A DNA stretch of 39,514 bases. Source: Candidatus Omnitrophota bacterium (lineage in GTDB: Bacteria; Hinthialibacterota; Hinthialibacteria; Hinthialibacterales; Hinthialibacteraceae). Position numbers and translations under genes: made by a program. This document shows, piece by piece, positions 27,946 to 36,671 of the stretch (its first letter is position 1; each line of letters opens with the position of its first letter). The stretch is taken from assembly GCA_003598175.1 (NCBI GenBank), contig QZKN01000055.1, positions 1-39,514 on the forward strand. Direction: 5' to 3'. The notes below the pieces were generated by a model that saw nothing but the letters and a program-made list of their open reading frames with translations, was not told the origin of the DNA and did not search any database.

Positions 27946-28836
27946 ATGATTACTTCACCCATATCTCGCCGAATCGCCTTGAGTTCGATTTCAACAGGTG
28001 TTCTGGGACTTCCTATCATTGCCGGAACGCTGGCAAGTTCAAATACAGAAGCATCGGAGACGCAAATGAAAGGCCGCCTTAAACAGTCTGTAAGCAAATG
28101 GTGTTACAACAAATTCATCGAAGCCAATTCCTTCGCGAAGTTTTGTGAGGAATGCAAAAAGATGGGAATGGTCGGCATCGATCTGGTCGGCCCCGACGAC
28201 TGGCCGGTTATTTTGGATCACGGTCTGGTTCCGACGATGGTTCCCGGCGCGGGCAGTATTGCAAATTCCTGCAACAACAAAAATCTTCACCCCAAATTGT
28301 TGGAAGATTTTAAAAAGAATATTACAGCGGCGGCGAAACATAAAATCCGCAACGTCATTACGTTTTCCGGAAATCGGCACGGCATGACGGATGAAGAGGG
28401 ATGGGAAAATTGCACGCCGGTTTTAAAGGAAGCCGCGAAAATCGCGGAAGCGGAAGGCGTGACCATTAATATGGAATTGCTCAACAGCAAGGTGGACCAC
28501 AAGGATTATCAATGCGATCACACGGAGTGGGGAGTGGAATTGTGCAAGCGGGTGGAATCCCCCCATTTCAAACTTCTTTATGACATTTACCACATGCAGA
28601 TCATGGAAGGCGACATCATTCGCACGATTCGCAAGCATATTCAATACATCGGCCACTTCCACACCGGCGGCAATCCCGGCCGCAACGAAATCGACGAAAC
28701 GCAGGAACTCTATTATCCCGCGATCATGTGCGCCATTGCGGAATTGGATTACGACGGATACGTCGCTCACGAATTTGTCCCGAAGCAACCTTCGTTGGAT
28801 ACATTGCAGGCGGCGGTAAAACTTTGCGATGTGTGA
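27946..28836 (+). CDS. TIM-barrel sugar isomerase/epimerase (hydroxypyruvate isomerase-like) with Tat-type signal
   Basis: 296 residues from ATG 27946 (GGAGGGG 5 nt upstream); a longer frame from 27787 is rejected because the promoter lies inside it. The N-terminus MITSPISRRIALSSISTG, with a hydrophobic stretch after SRR, looks like a twin-arginine signal ending near ASSNTEA. The xylose-isomerase-like barrel shows metal and catalytic residues in INMELLNSK, LLYDIYHMQIMEGD, IGHFHTGGNPGRNEID and YVAHEFVP. Classical hydroxypyruvate isomerases are cytoplasmic; exported homologues are common in polysaccharide-degrading uncultured bacteria. The 3' end overlaps the next gene by 8 nt. Confidence 0.88.
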   Translation: MITSPISRRIALSSISTGVLGLPIIAGTLASSNTEASETQMKGRLKQSVSKWCYNKFIEANSFAKFCEECKKMGMVGIDLVGPDDWPVILDHGLVPTMVPGAGSIANSCNNKNLHPKLLEDFKKNITAAAKHKIRNVITFSGNRHGMTDEEGWENCTPVLKEAAKIAEAEGVTINMELLNSKVDHKDYQCDHTEWGVELCKRVESPHFKLLYDIYHMQIMEGDIIRTIRKHIQYIGHFHTGGNPGRNEIDETQELYYPAIMCAIAELDYDGYVAHEFVPKQPSLDTLQAAVKLCDV

Positions 28837-29461
28837 GGGACATGAAAAACTAAAAATCGTTGATAACGCGGATGTGGAATTGTCCGAATTGTCGGCGGCG
28901 TTAAGCCAGAACCGCCCGTCGTGGGATGAATATTTCATGCTTCTGGCGAAATTGGCCGCGACCCGCTCCACCTGCTATTCCCGGCCCGTCGGCGCCGTCA
29001 TTGTTCGGGATAAACGAGTCCTGACAACCGGATACAATGGCGCGCCGCCGGGAACGTGGCATTGCACCGACCGCAGGCAATGTTTCTGGCGTCAACCGGA
29101 AAATCAGGTGGAGGGAATCGAACCAAAAGAACTATCTCGCGCTATTCATGCGGAAATGAACGCCATTGCTCACGCCGCCCGCAACGGCATCAGCATCGAC
29201 GGTGGGACGCTGTATTGCACACTTTCCCCCTGCATCAATTGCATCAAGGTTCTCATCAGCGCCGGCATTCGTGAAGTGTTTTTCGAGCATATTTACGATT
29301 TCAACAACCTCGGCGGGGATAAATTTCTTCTCGCTTATTATGAACAATACAAAGAAATCATAACCGTCAATCAGATGACTCTTTCCGCATTGAGCCAGAA
29401 AATCGCGGGCGAATTCATCGCGGGAATCACTTCCAAACGCCGCCACGATCATTACTCATGA
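28829..29461 (+). CDS. Cytidine/dCMP deaminase family protein
   Basis: 210 residues, longer than usual (about 150-180). Core zinc motifs HAEMNAIAHA and SPCINCIKVL, preceded by WDEYFMLLAKLAATRSTCYSRPVGAVIV and TGYNGAPPGTWHC, identify the dCMP deaminase/ComEB branch, which makes dUMP for dTTP synthesis. There is a 30-residue N-terminal extension rich in acidic residues before PSWDEYF; ATG 28829 overlaps the isomerase stop by 8 nt and lacks a Shine-Dalgarno, so the true start may be later. Confidence 0.9.
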   Translation: MCEGHEKLKIVDNADVELSELSAALSQNRPSWDEYFMLLAKLAATRSTCYSRPVGAVIVRDKRVLTTGYNGAPPGTWHCTDRRQCFWRQPENQVEGIEPKELSRAIHAEMNAIAHAARNGISIDGGTLYCTLSPCINCIKVLISAGIREVFFEHIYDFNNLGGDKFLLAYYEQYKEIITVNQMTLSALSQKIAGEFIAGITSKRRHDHYS

Positions 29462-29545
29462 TTCGAACATACTTTCTCATCCCGAATGAAATCAATCAAA
29501 ATGAGAGGAATATGCATATTCTTTTCAAACCTTCATGAGTCGGCG

Positions 29546-29575
29546 TTGACCACAGGATATTTCGTATGGTATCTT
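29546..29575 (+). promoter_or_regulatory. Candidate promoter of the cold-shock gene
   Basis: TTGACC (29546-29551), 18-base spacer, TATCTT (29570-29575). A leader of about 50 nt would precede the TTG start; it is shorter than the structured leaders of cold-induced cspA genes. Confidence 0.45.
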
Positions 29576-29634
29576 CATGAATCCTTAAGGCTTGGCGCCT
29601 CGACAGTGCTTGAGAACAAAAGGAGGTTAGGGCT

Positions 29635-29835
29635 TTGTCACGAGGGAAGGTAAAGTGGTTCAGCAACGAGAAGGGGTATGGTTTTATCGAGCAGGAAGAT
29701 GGAAAAGACGTCTTCGTTCATTATCAGGATATTCAGAGCGACGGTTTCAAAACTCTGAAAGTCAATGACAGTGTGGAATTCGAATTGATGGAAGGAGAAA
29801 AAGGCCTGAAAGCGTTGAATGTCGTTAAATTGTAG
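29635..29835 (+). CDS. Cold-shock domain protein (CspA family)
   Basis: 66 residues starting at TTG 29635; AGGAGGT lies 7 nt before it and no ATG is suitably placed. RNP1 (KGYGFIEQ) and RNP2 (VFVHY) are intact, and the length is standard for a single cold-shock domain. It binds single-stranded RNA or DNA and melts secondary structure. Monocistronic by spacing; the OsmC gene follows after 68 nt. Confidence 0.96.
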   Translation: MSRGKVKWFSNEKGYGFIEQEDGKDVFVHYQDIQSDGFKTLKVNDSVEFELMEGEKGLKALNVVKL

Positions 29836-29903
29836 CGATTGTTTTTGTTCCGATTTCTCATCGAGAAAACTGCCGCCAGACAGATTACAAACGGAGAGCG
29901 GAA

Positions 29904-30323
29904 ATGGCCGTCGAAATCGATATTATTTATCAAGGCGATTTGCATTGCGAAGCGAAACACACGCCGTCCGGTAACACGATAATAACGGATGCGCCGGTGG
30001 ATAATGGCGGGAAAGGCGACGCATTTTCACCGACGGATCTGGTCGCCACGGCGCAGGGAACTTGCCTGGTCACGATTATGGGGCTGGTCGCCCGCCAGAA
30101 TGAGATGGACATCGAGGGGACAACAGTTCATATCGTGAAAGAAATGGCAGCCGATCCGATTCGCCGAATCGGCAAACTCACCGCGACGATTACCTTACCG
30201 CCAGGAAAATCCTATTCAGCAGACGAACGCGCCATACTCGAATCGGCGGCGAAAGTTTGTCCGGTCAAGCAAAGTCTACACCCGGATGTTGATGTTTCGA
30301 TTGAATTTGTTTATCAGGAATAA
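29904..30323 (+). CDS. OsmC family peroxide-detoxification protein
   Basis: 139 residues. The two conserved cysteines are present in GTCLVTIMGL (about 53) and KVCPVKQSL (about 118), the pair that reduces organic peroxides in OsmC/Ohr proteins. The SPTDLVATAQGTC segment is the family signature. Cytoplasmic. Shine-Dalgarno GGAGAG 6-7 nt before ATG. With Tpx further on, this gives the region two thiol peroxidases. Confidence 0.93.
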   Translation: MAVEIDIIYQGDLHCEAKHTPSGNTIITDAPVDNGGKGDAFSPTDLVATAQGTCLVTIMGLVARQNEMDIEGTTVHIVKEMAADPIRRIGKLTATITLPPGKSYSADERAILESAAKVCPVKQSLHPDVDVSIEFVYQE

Positions 30324-30582
30324 TAACAATAAAAACGGCGAGCAATGAAGAAAGATTCACCAGGCTTGTATTTACCAGGAAGGGATGATGCCGCGCGAGA
30401 GTATTCAATAGGTTTGTATGCATGAACTGATTTGCACCATCCCGGATTTATTTTCTTCCATTCGCATTTCCTGAAGTACAACCATCCCAACAATGACACA
30501 ATGGGAACCAGCCATGCGCCAAATCAATACCAAAATAAAGGAATGGTACAATACAGAAAAGCGAGAATGCACTGAAAGCATA

Positions 30583-31557
30583 TCAGAATTTGGAAGATTT
30601 GGCAGAAGTAATTTTTCGTCCATACGTTTTTCGTCGGTGTTTTTTTTCGGCGGATCGCCCGGCGGCGCCCAGCTGCAATTGTTGCAGTTCTTCCTTTCCG
30701 GGGTATTTGGCGCGTCCGACCAGAATCAACGGCGGTTCTTCCAATGAAGTGAGTTCCACACGCTTTTGGGCGGTTTCCACGTATTGCTCACAGATATCGA
30801 TACCGATAAACCGCCGCCTCATCTTTGCGGCCGCCGCGCAGGTTGCTCCGGTTCCGCAAAACGGATCGAGAACGATTTCGCCCGGAAAATCATCGGCGGC
30901 GCCATAGGTGTAGAGGCGAATCAATCGCGCGGGAAGTTTTTCGGGGAAGGGGGCGGGATGATCTCCCCCTCGCTTGACGTCTTGTGGGTACATGAACCAC
31001 ACTTGTTGCGTTAAATCAATCCATTCTTCACGGGATAAAATATTGGCGTCTTTTACTGGTGGTGAAAATTTGGGCGGTTTGCCCGGCTTGACGTAAACGT
31101 TGATGAACTCAATGGTGTTGTTTTCGAGCAGATTGCCGGGATAAGGGTAACTGCCGAACATCAATTTCGAAGTCTGCTTCTGCCAGGTGAACAGACTGAA
31201 TCGCTCCAGGTTGGTTTCCGAGAGAATGGCGGCTTCGATATCGTTGCAGATGTTCTTGAGATGGCGCGTGTGTTGACGGTTGATCAATTTTTTGGGAATG
31301 GGCATGATGGGGGCGTTGATGGCCAGTTTGCCGTTGGGACGTAAAACCCGCGCGCACTGTTTCCAGACGGTGAGAAGGGCCTGGAGGTAATCTTCGTAGG
31401 AGCCGGAGCTGTGTTCGGTGGTGATTTCGTATGCAACCGCGGTCCAGTACGGGGGAGAGGTGACGATCAGGTCGATGGAGTGATCGGGAAAGTCTTGCAG
31501 GACCACAGCGGCGTCGCCAAGGATGATTTGATTTATCGATTTAGAAAAACGATCCAT
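30583..31557 (-). CDS. Orphan DNA methyltransferase (N4-cytosine/N6-adenine, beta-type motif order)
   Basis: 324 residues. Catalytic motif IV TSPPYW at about 34-39 precedes the SAM-binding motif I LDPFCGTGAT at about 244-253 (then FIGIDICEQYVETA), the beta-class order. TSPPY is more common in N4-cytosine enzymes, but N6-adenine is not excluded. The last 30 residues are strongly basic (AEKKHRRKTYGRKITS). No restriction endonuclease is nearby, so it may be a regulatory or cell-cycle type methylase. It starts 6 nt after the GNAT gene stop, so the two form an operon. Confidence 0.92.
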   Translation of the reverse strand: MDRFSKSINQIILGDAAVVLQDFPDHSIDLIVTSPPYWTAVAYEITTEHSSGSYEDYLQALLTVWKQCARVLRPNGKLAINAPIMPIPKKLINRQHTRHLKNICNDIEAAILSETNLERFSLFTWQKQTSKLMFGSYPYPGNLLENNTIEFINVYVKPGKPPKFSPPVKDANILSREEWIDLTQQVWFMYPQDVKRGGDHPAPFPEKLPARLIRLYTYGAADDFPGEIVLDPFCGTGATCAAAAKMRRRFIGIDICEQYVETAQKRVELTSLEEPPLILVGRAKYPGKEELQQLQLGAAGRSAEKKHRRKTYGRKITSAKSSKF

Positions 31558-31563
31558 GAACTC

Positions 31564-32412
31564 TTACCCTAACTCAAAAGTCGTTACCCCGAAAATCTTA
31601 TCGAGCCGGATTTTCGGCGCTTCTTTCGTATACATGCGAGCGGTTTCGAACACCTTTTTCATGCCGTATTTCTCGGCAAGGGCGACGGCGGGAGAATTGA
31701 CTTCCGGAACATCCAGGTAAACGGGCTCTCCCTTGCCCAGGCGGGCGAGAGACAGGTAGATTTCCTCGGCGATTTGTTCATTGTCGGCGAATAGAGGACC
31801 GATTTTATATCCATTACGGCAGGCGCGAATGGTTCCGAATCCCTGTAATTTGCCGGAATCTGTTCTAGCGACGGAAATGGCGTTTTTCATGTTGATCCAA
31901 CAGCGCAGAAAGGTTTCCCGCGGGACCGGGAAACATTGGCAATCGTAGGCAAACACCTGTTCGAAAGGTACTTCGGAGAGGGGGACGATCTGTTTGCCGA
32001 TCGAACCTTCTCCCTTTCCTTCGAAACGGATATTGCGATAGGCCAAATGAAAATCGCTGAGTTTCTCATAGTTTTTGATTTGCTTGAGGACGCCGTCGAT
32101 GCCGACGTTTCTCTCGCCGAGGTAATCGAGAGCGGCGATTCCAAGCCGTACTCCGTACTGTTCGCCGCGATAGGCGGGTTTGACGATGTAAAATCCGATG
32201 AATCCAAAAGCGTCATCATAGGCAACGGCGGAAATACAGCCGATGGGTTCACCGTTGCGTTCGCCGATGAAAAATCCTTGCGGATCGACGGTGTAGAAGC
32301 AGCTCGCGTCGTGCAGTCCGGGATTCCAGCCTTCGTCCGCGGCCCAGGATACGGCGAGTTCGACGTCTTCTCGTTTCATTCTGCGTATGGTGTAGGATTG
32401 GTCTTCGTGCAT
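31564..32412 (-). CDS. GNAT family N-acetyltransferase with second C-terminal GNAT-like domain
   Basis: About 282 residues from ATG 32412 (TTG 32433 is an alternative). The first half shows the acetyl-CoA loop in YIVKPAYRGEQYGVRLGIAA (R-G-x-x-Y-G), preceded by GEPIGCISAVAYDD. The second half (about 150-280, RCWINMKNAISVARTDSGKL QGFG, ending VFETARMYTKEAP) matches the YitH/DUF1248-type acetyltransferase arrangement. The substrate is unknown. Transcribed with the methyltransferase and divergent from the CHAD gene. Confidence 0.9.
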   Translation of the reverse strand: MHEDQSYTIRRMKREDVELAVSWAADEGWNPGLHDASCFYTVDPQGFFIGERNGEPIGCISAVAYDDAFGFIGFYIVKPAYRGEQYGVRLGIAALDYLGERNVGIDGVLKQIKNYEKLSDFHLAYRNIRFEGKGEGSIGKQIVPLSEVPFEQVFAYDCQCFPVPRETFLRCWINMKNAISVARTDSGKLQGFGTIRACRNGYKIGPLFADNEQIAEEIYLSLARLGKGEPVYLDVPEVNSPAVALAEKYGMKKVFETARMYTKEAPKIRLDKIFGVTTFELG

Positions 32413-32507
32413 ATTTTGTCCAGCCTTTCCCAAAGGACTTTTTCAAAAATATCGTGTAAAATATCATTATATCAGGCAGGTAAGCAAGATGTGTGAAGGA
32501 GCGGTTC

Positions 32508-33443
32508 ATGGCGTATCAATTTGAGCCGAATGAACAAATAGCGGATGGCATGAAACGCATCGTGCGGGAAGAAATCGATCTGGCCTTGGCCAAATTGACG
32601 GATGCGAAGGAAGACCGCCATCAAGCGATTCACGAGACGCGGAAATGCATGAAACGAATTCGCGCGGCGGTTCGGCTGTTGCGGGATGAAATCGGCGTCA
32701 CGATTTATCAAGTGGAAAACAGTTTTTACCGCGATTTGGGGCGAAAACTATCCGCCATGCGCGATAGTGCGGTGATGGTGGCAACGATGGATACCTTGAG
32801 CAAGAATGTCGCCGGTCTTTCGGCGGACGATCGATTTACGCGGGTCAGGAAAAAATTAGTGTCCATGCATCGCGCGCTTTCGCGAAAAGTATTGCATGAA
32901 GAAAACTTGCTTATGAAAATCGTAAAAGAGTTGAAGCAGGCGCGTAAGCGAGTCGCGAAATGGCCGATTCGGAAAAAGAGCTTCGCGGCCCTACGCCCGG
33001 GATTAAAACGGAGCTATCGGCAAGGGAAAAAGTATAGGGACATCGCATGGAACGAATGCACCGACGAAAATTTGCACGAGTGGCGCAAACGCGTGAAAGA
33101 CTTGTGGTACGAAACCCTTCTCCTGCAACCGATATGGCCGGAACTGTTGAAACCGTGTGGGGATTCGTTGCACGTCCTTTCCGCGTCGTTGGGAGAAGAC
33201 CACGATTTGGGAGAATTGAAACGATTGTTGCACGATGTTGCCAAAACCGGCTTGGATAAAAAGGATGTACAATTCGTGATTCAAACCATCAATCGCAAGC
33301 GAAAAGAACGATTCCCTGAAATTTGGATGTGGGGGAAACGAATTTATGCGGAGAATTCGCGCGCCTATGTGAAACGAATGGAAACGTATTGGGAGGTGTG
33401 GAGTAGAGACGAAAATCGCAAGTTAAAACAAGAGGAAAAATAA
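32508..33443 (+). CDS. CHAD domain protein
   Basis: 311 residues from ATG 32508 (AAGGAG 5 nt before; GTG 32493 is in frame but precedes the Shine-Dalgarno). Helical, rich in Arg, Lys and His with conserved histidines: HQAIHETRKCMKRIRAAVRLLR near the start and LHEWRKRVKDLWYETLLLQ near residue 190, SLGEDHDLGELKRLL near 235. CHAD domains bind inorganic polyphosphate and locate to polyphosphate granules. No CYTH triphosphatase domain is attached and none is adjacent. Confidence 0.93.
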   Translation: MAYQFEPNEQIADGMKRIVREEIDLALAKLTDAKEDRHQAIHETRKCMKRIRAAVRLLRDEIGVTIYQVENSFYRDLGRKLSAMRDSAVMVATMDTLSKNVAGLSADDRFTRVRKKLVSMHRALSRKVLHEENLLMKIVKELKQARKRVAKWPIRKKSFAALRPGLKRSYRQGKKYRDIAWNECTDENLHEWRKRVKDLWYETLLLQPIWPELLKPCGDSLHVLSASLGEDHDLGELKRLLHDVAKTGLDKKDVQFVIQTINRKRKERFPEIWMWGKRIYAENSRAYVKRMETYWEVWSRDENRKLKQEEK

Positions 33444-33479
33444 CCGGTTTGGCTCCATCAGCGAATGGGAAAAGTCCTG

Positions 33480-33983
33480 TTATGCATTTTTCGCGGCGGC
33501 GAGGGCTTTTTCATAATCCGGCTGTTCGGTCACTTCGTTGACGATTTCTTGATATACGATTTTCCCTTCTTGATTCACCACAAAAACCGCGCGGGTGATC
33601 AGCCCCAGTTCTTTGATCAACAAACCAAAAGCATGGGCAAACGATCGGTCTTTATAATCCGATAACGTCATGACATTTTCAATCTGAAACGAACTGCAGA
33701 AGCGTTTTTGCGCAAAAGGTAGATCCAGGCTGATGGTCAGCACTTTGGCGTTCGATTTTGAGGCTTCTTCGTTGAATCGTTTGGTTTGCAGCTCACAGAC
33801 GGGCGTGTCCAGAGAGGGGACGGCGGATAGAATGACTACCTGACCATGAAAATCCGACAGTTTGACCGGCTGCAGAGTGGTATCGACGACGGTGAAATCA
33901 GGCGCTTTGTCGCCGACCTTGAGTTCGGGGCCAATCAAGGTCATCGGATTGCCTTTAAATGTGATCTTTCCGGTGCGTTCCAT
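33480..33983 (-). CDS. tpx: Thiol peroxidase (Tpx, atypical 2-Cys peroxiredoxin)
   Basis: 167 residues from ATG 33983, chosen because GAGGAG lies 8-9 nt upstream. Peroxidatic Cys in SLDTPVCELQTKRFN (about 60) and resolving Cys in KRFCSSFQ (about 95) at the Tpx spacing. N-terminal TFKGNPMTLIG is the Tpx signature. It reduces hydroperoxides with thioredoxin. Convergent with the CHAD gene; no partner gene is adjacent. Confidence 0.96.
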   Translation of the reverse strand: MERTGKITFKGNPMTLIGPELKVGDKAPDFTVVDTTLQPVKLSDFHGQVVILSAVPSLDTPVCELQTKRFNEEASKSNAKVLTISLDLPFAQKRFCSSFQIENVMTLSDYKDRSFAHAFGLLIKELGLITRAVFVVNQEGKIVYQEIVNEVTEQPDYEKALAAAKNA

Positions 33984-34187
33984 TTTCTTTCTCCTCAATA
34001 ATTGCTTCTGTATGTTGCGTTGATGGATTCATTCGTTGCCGTCTGACGCATCAACCTATCGTTTATCATACCTGTAAATGATTTTGGGGGAATGGAATGT
34101 CGGTTTGTGGCGATGTCTTCAAACGGGGGGAAGCACAGGCGTTTTAAGATAATGGCGGCGACCATAAGGTGTTGACGGCTTAGAGAT

Positions 34188-34784
34188 TTATTTATTTTTC
34201 CGCGGAAACGATTGGCCTTCGTCCTGAGAGGGGGTTGGTATGGAAAAATGCCCCACTTTAATGCGCCAACGATCATTTTGTTGCTGTAGTATATATGTGA
34301 ACCTGCCGGATAAGGTTGCTTTTTCACCGTTCACCGTGTACTGCATGGTCATGTCGGCTACAAATATCGCCGCGTTGCCGGCCATAATGACTTTCTGCCA
34401 ATCGTAATGAACGGATACGCTGTCGACCTGCGCAAAATCTCGTTCGAATTGTGTACGAACAGCGGCCGGGCCGATTCGCTTTTCGTCCACGCCGGAGCCG
34501 TAAATAAATACGTCTTCCTCATCGGAAAAAAGCGCCATCAGTCCTTCCAGATCCTTTTTTACATATAAATCGCGGAAACGGTTCATGGTCTCGCGTACGG
34601 CTTGTTCGATTTTCAGTTCTTTTTCCTTTTGGGGAGAGGAACGATCTGTGGTTGTCTCCTTTTTCACGGCGGATGTTTCCGCAGCGGGCGCTTGCGCTTG
34701 TGCGTCGATGGCGCGGGAATGGCCGAAAACGAAACAACAAAGCAGAATCCCATTCAAAACAGTCGGCGTTAACCATCTTTTCAT
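34188..34784 (-). CDS. Exported SnoaL/NTF2-like protein
   Basis: 198 residues with a signal peptide (MKRWLTPTVLNGILLCCFVFG) and a charged low-complexity linker (about 30-60). The C-terminal half is an NTF2-like cone fold of the SnoaL_3/DUF4440 type (MNRFRDLYVKKDLEGLMALFS, then VTYILQQQNDRWRIKVGHFS-like ending). Such proteins bind small ligands or act as ketosteroid-isomerase-like folds; no function can be assigned. Shine-Dalgarno AAAGGAGAG 6 nt before ATG. No operon partner. Confidence 0.85.
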   Translation of the reverse strand: MKRWLTPTVLNGILLCCFVFGHSRAIDAQAQAPAAETSAVKKETTTDRSSPQKEKELKIEQAVRETMNRFRDLYVKKDLEGLMALFSDEEDVFIYGSGVDEKRIGPAAVRTQFERDFAQVDSVSVHYDWQKVIMAGNAAIFVADMTMQYTVNGEKATLSGRFTYILQQQNDRWRIKVGHFSIPTPSQDEGQSFPRKNK

Positions 34785-35034
34785 TTCGGCTCTCCTTTGA
34801 AAGTTAAAAGAGTGTTGTGAATATAGATAAGATTATAAATTCGGCGCGAAAAAAACGATCCCTTCCAAACCGTTTTCGATGGATTCCCAGGAATCCGTGT
34901 AATCCGTTTTAAGACGTATTCCGCCGTCGATTCCCAGAGCGGTCATGTGTTTGAAAATTATAAAACGGGTTGGGATTATTCAACGAATTCGGAATTTTCA
35001 AATTAATGTAGACGTTTTCTAAGCGTTTTTCTTA

Positions 35035-36315
35035 TTATATTTTTGGCAATTCATAGCCGGCTCGATATTCTCTGCCTACAAATCGATTGGCTTCCGAATC
35101 GTTGACAATCTCACAGTGTTCCGCGTTGAAATGCAATTTCCTGCCCACTCGTACGCCGATGTTGCCCAAATGACAGAGCGAGGCGGAAATAAAACCTTCA
35201 TCAATCGGCGCGTTCAGTTTTGAGGGATCGTTGGCTTTTACGCATTGTACGAAATTGTTGATATTTTCGCCGAAATCGCTGCCCTCGCCGATCTTTTTCT
35301 TCGGCTGGCCGATAAACGTGACTTCACAGCCATTGCGGCCCACTTCCAACACGCCTTTATCGGCATAAAAAACCACTCCGTTGTCGTGGCCTTCGAGTTT
35401 GTAATCCGTCCAGAGACGCATTTCATAAAGCAAGTAGCAATGATCGTATTCATACGTCACGACTTGCGTGTCGGGCGTTTCGTGATCGTCATCATAGAAT
35501 AGCTGGCCGCCGATCGCGGTAACGGTTTTGGGAAAACCGACGCCCAATCCCCACCGTGCGACGTCGATTTGGTGGATGCCGTCGTTGCCGATGTCGCCGG
35601 TTCCATAATCCCAATGCCAATGCCAGTTGTAATGCCAGCGGTTTTGGCTGAACGGACGCAGCGGCGCGGGACCCAGCCACAAATCGTAATTGACGCTGTT
35701 GGGTGGAGTCGCGTCCGGTGTGCGGCCGATGGGTTTACGCAGCTGGTGGTTGATCGCTTTTGCCATGCGCACTTCGCCGAGATTACCCTCCCGCATGAAT
35801 TTTATGGCGTCAATAATTCCCTGCCCGCTGCGGCTTTGCGTGCCGTGCTGCACGCATTTGTTGTATTTTTTCGCGGCTTCGACCAGCAATTTCCCTTCGC
35901 AAATGGTATGGCAGCAGGGTTTTTCGACATAGACGTGCTTCCCCGCGAGTATGGCCATGATGGCGATGGGCGCGTGCCAATGATCCGGCGTGGCAATGCT
36001 GACCGTATCGATGCTGTGATCGTCCAAAATTTTGTGAAAATCTTCGTATTGCGCGACGTGAGACGAATTCGGCAGCGTTTCCGCTGCCAGCGCGCGGCGT
36101 TCGGGATCGACGTCACAAACCGCCGCCACTTCGCAGTCATCGAGGCGGGAAAATGCCTTGCAGTGGCTTCGTCCCTGTCCGCCGTTGCCGATGACCGCGT
36201 GGCGAATGCGATCATTGGCGGCAGAACGAGCATGTTGGGCAGTGAAAAGAATTCCCGAAGTGGAGAAGATTCCTTTTCCGGTCGATTGAAGAAAAGTTCG
36301 TCGTTTTAATTCCAT
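35035..36315 (-). CDS. Gfo/Idh/MocA family oxidoreductase, Tat-exported
   Basis: 426 residues. The Tat signal KRRTFLQSTGKGIFSTSGIL leads to a Rossmann NAD(P) fold (HAVIGNGGQGRSH, about 38-50), followed by TPDHWHAPIAIMAILAGKHVYVEKPCCHT, the Gfo/Idh/MocA active-site segment (catalytic Lys in EKP). The second half is the substrate beta-sheet domain (NWHWHWDYGTGDIGNDGIHQ, histidine-rich as in secreted glucose-fructose oxidoreductase relatives). It probably oxidises or reduces sugars in the periplasm with bound cofactor. Divergent from the FAD oxidoreductase gene, and a plausible functional partner. Confidence 0.94.
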   Translation of the reverse strand: MELKRRTFLQSTGKGIFSTSGILFTAQHARSAANDRIRHAVIGNGGQGRSHCKAFSRLDDCEVAAVCDVDPERRALAAETLPNSSHVAQYEDFHKILDDHSIDTVSIATPDHWHAPIAIMAILAGKHVYVEKPCCHTICEGKLLVEAAKKYNKCVQHGTQSRSGQGIIDAIKFMREGNLGEVRMAKAINHQLRKPIGRTPDATPPNSVNYDLWLGPAPLRPFSQNRWHYNWHWHWDYGTGDIGNDGIHQIDVARWGLGVGFPKTVTAIGGQLFYDDDHETPDTQVVTYEYDHCYLLYEMRLWTDYKLEGHDNGVVFYADKGVLEVGRNGCEVTFIGQPKKKIGEGSDFGENINNFVQCVKANDPSKLNAPIDEGFISASLCHLGNIGVRVGRKLHFNAEHCEIVNDSEANRFVGREYRAGYELPKI

Positions 36316-36671
36316 CCTTGAATCATCCTTTCCCGTTTATTCATTTTTCCTTTAAGAGATGTAAACAATGATTTAATCTCCGATCCCCGAATATCCACGC
36401 GGATCGGAATTCCAGAAATTTTAGAAGTGTCTTTTGTTTCGGATAATCCATAATCTGTTTATACAGTAGTATCGAAGTATTGGCAATAGAACTCTAATGA
36501 ATTGGAAATATATGCACTTCGTGGTTCAAATGATCGATTGCCATTCAGCGAATTTCATGACTCCGATATCATCATTGTTGCTCGCTGAAGAAAGATGGAT
36601 TTTCACATTCCGTCAATGGCGAATTTGGATTACAATGGCCTGAATTCTTTTTCATGAAGAAAGGAGACAAT
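36316..36671. other. 356-base divergent intergenic region
   Basis: It separates the Gfo/Idh/MocA and FAD oxidoreductase genes. AT-rich. Besides the ribosome binding sites (AAAGGA for the minus gene, AAAGGAGA at 36659-36666 for the plus gene) I see no convincing promoter, palindrome or small gene. Confidence 0.5.
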
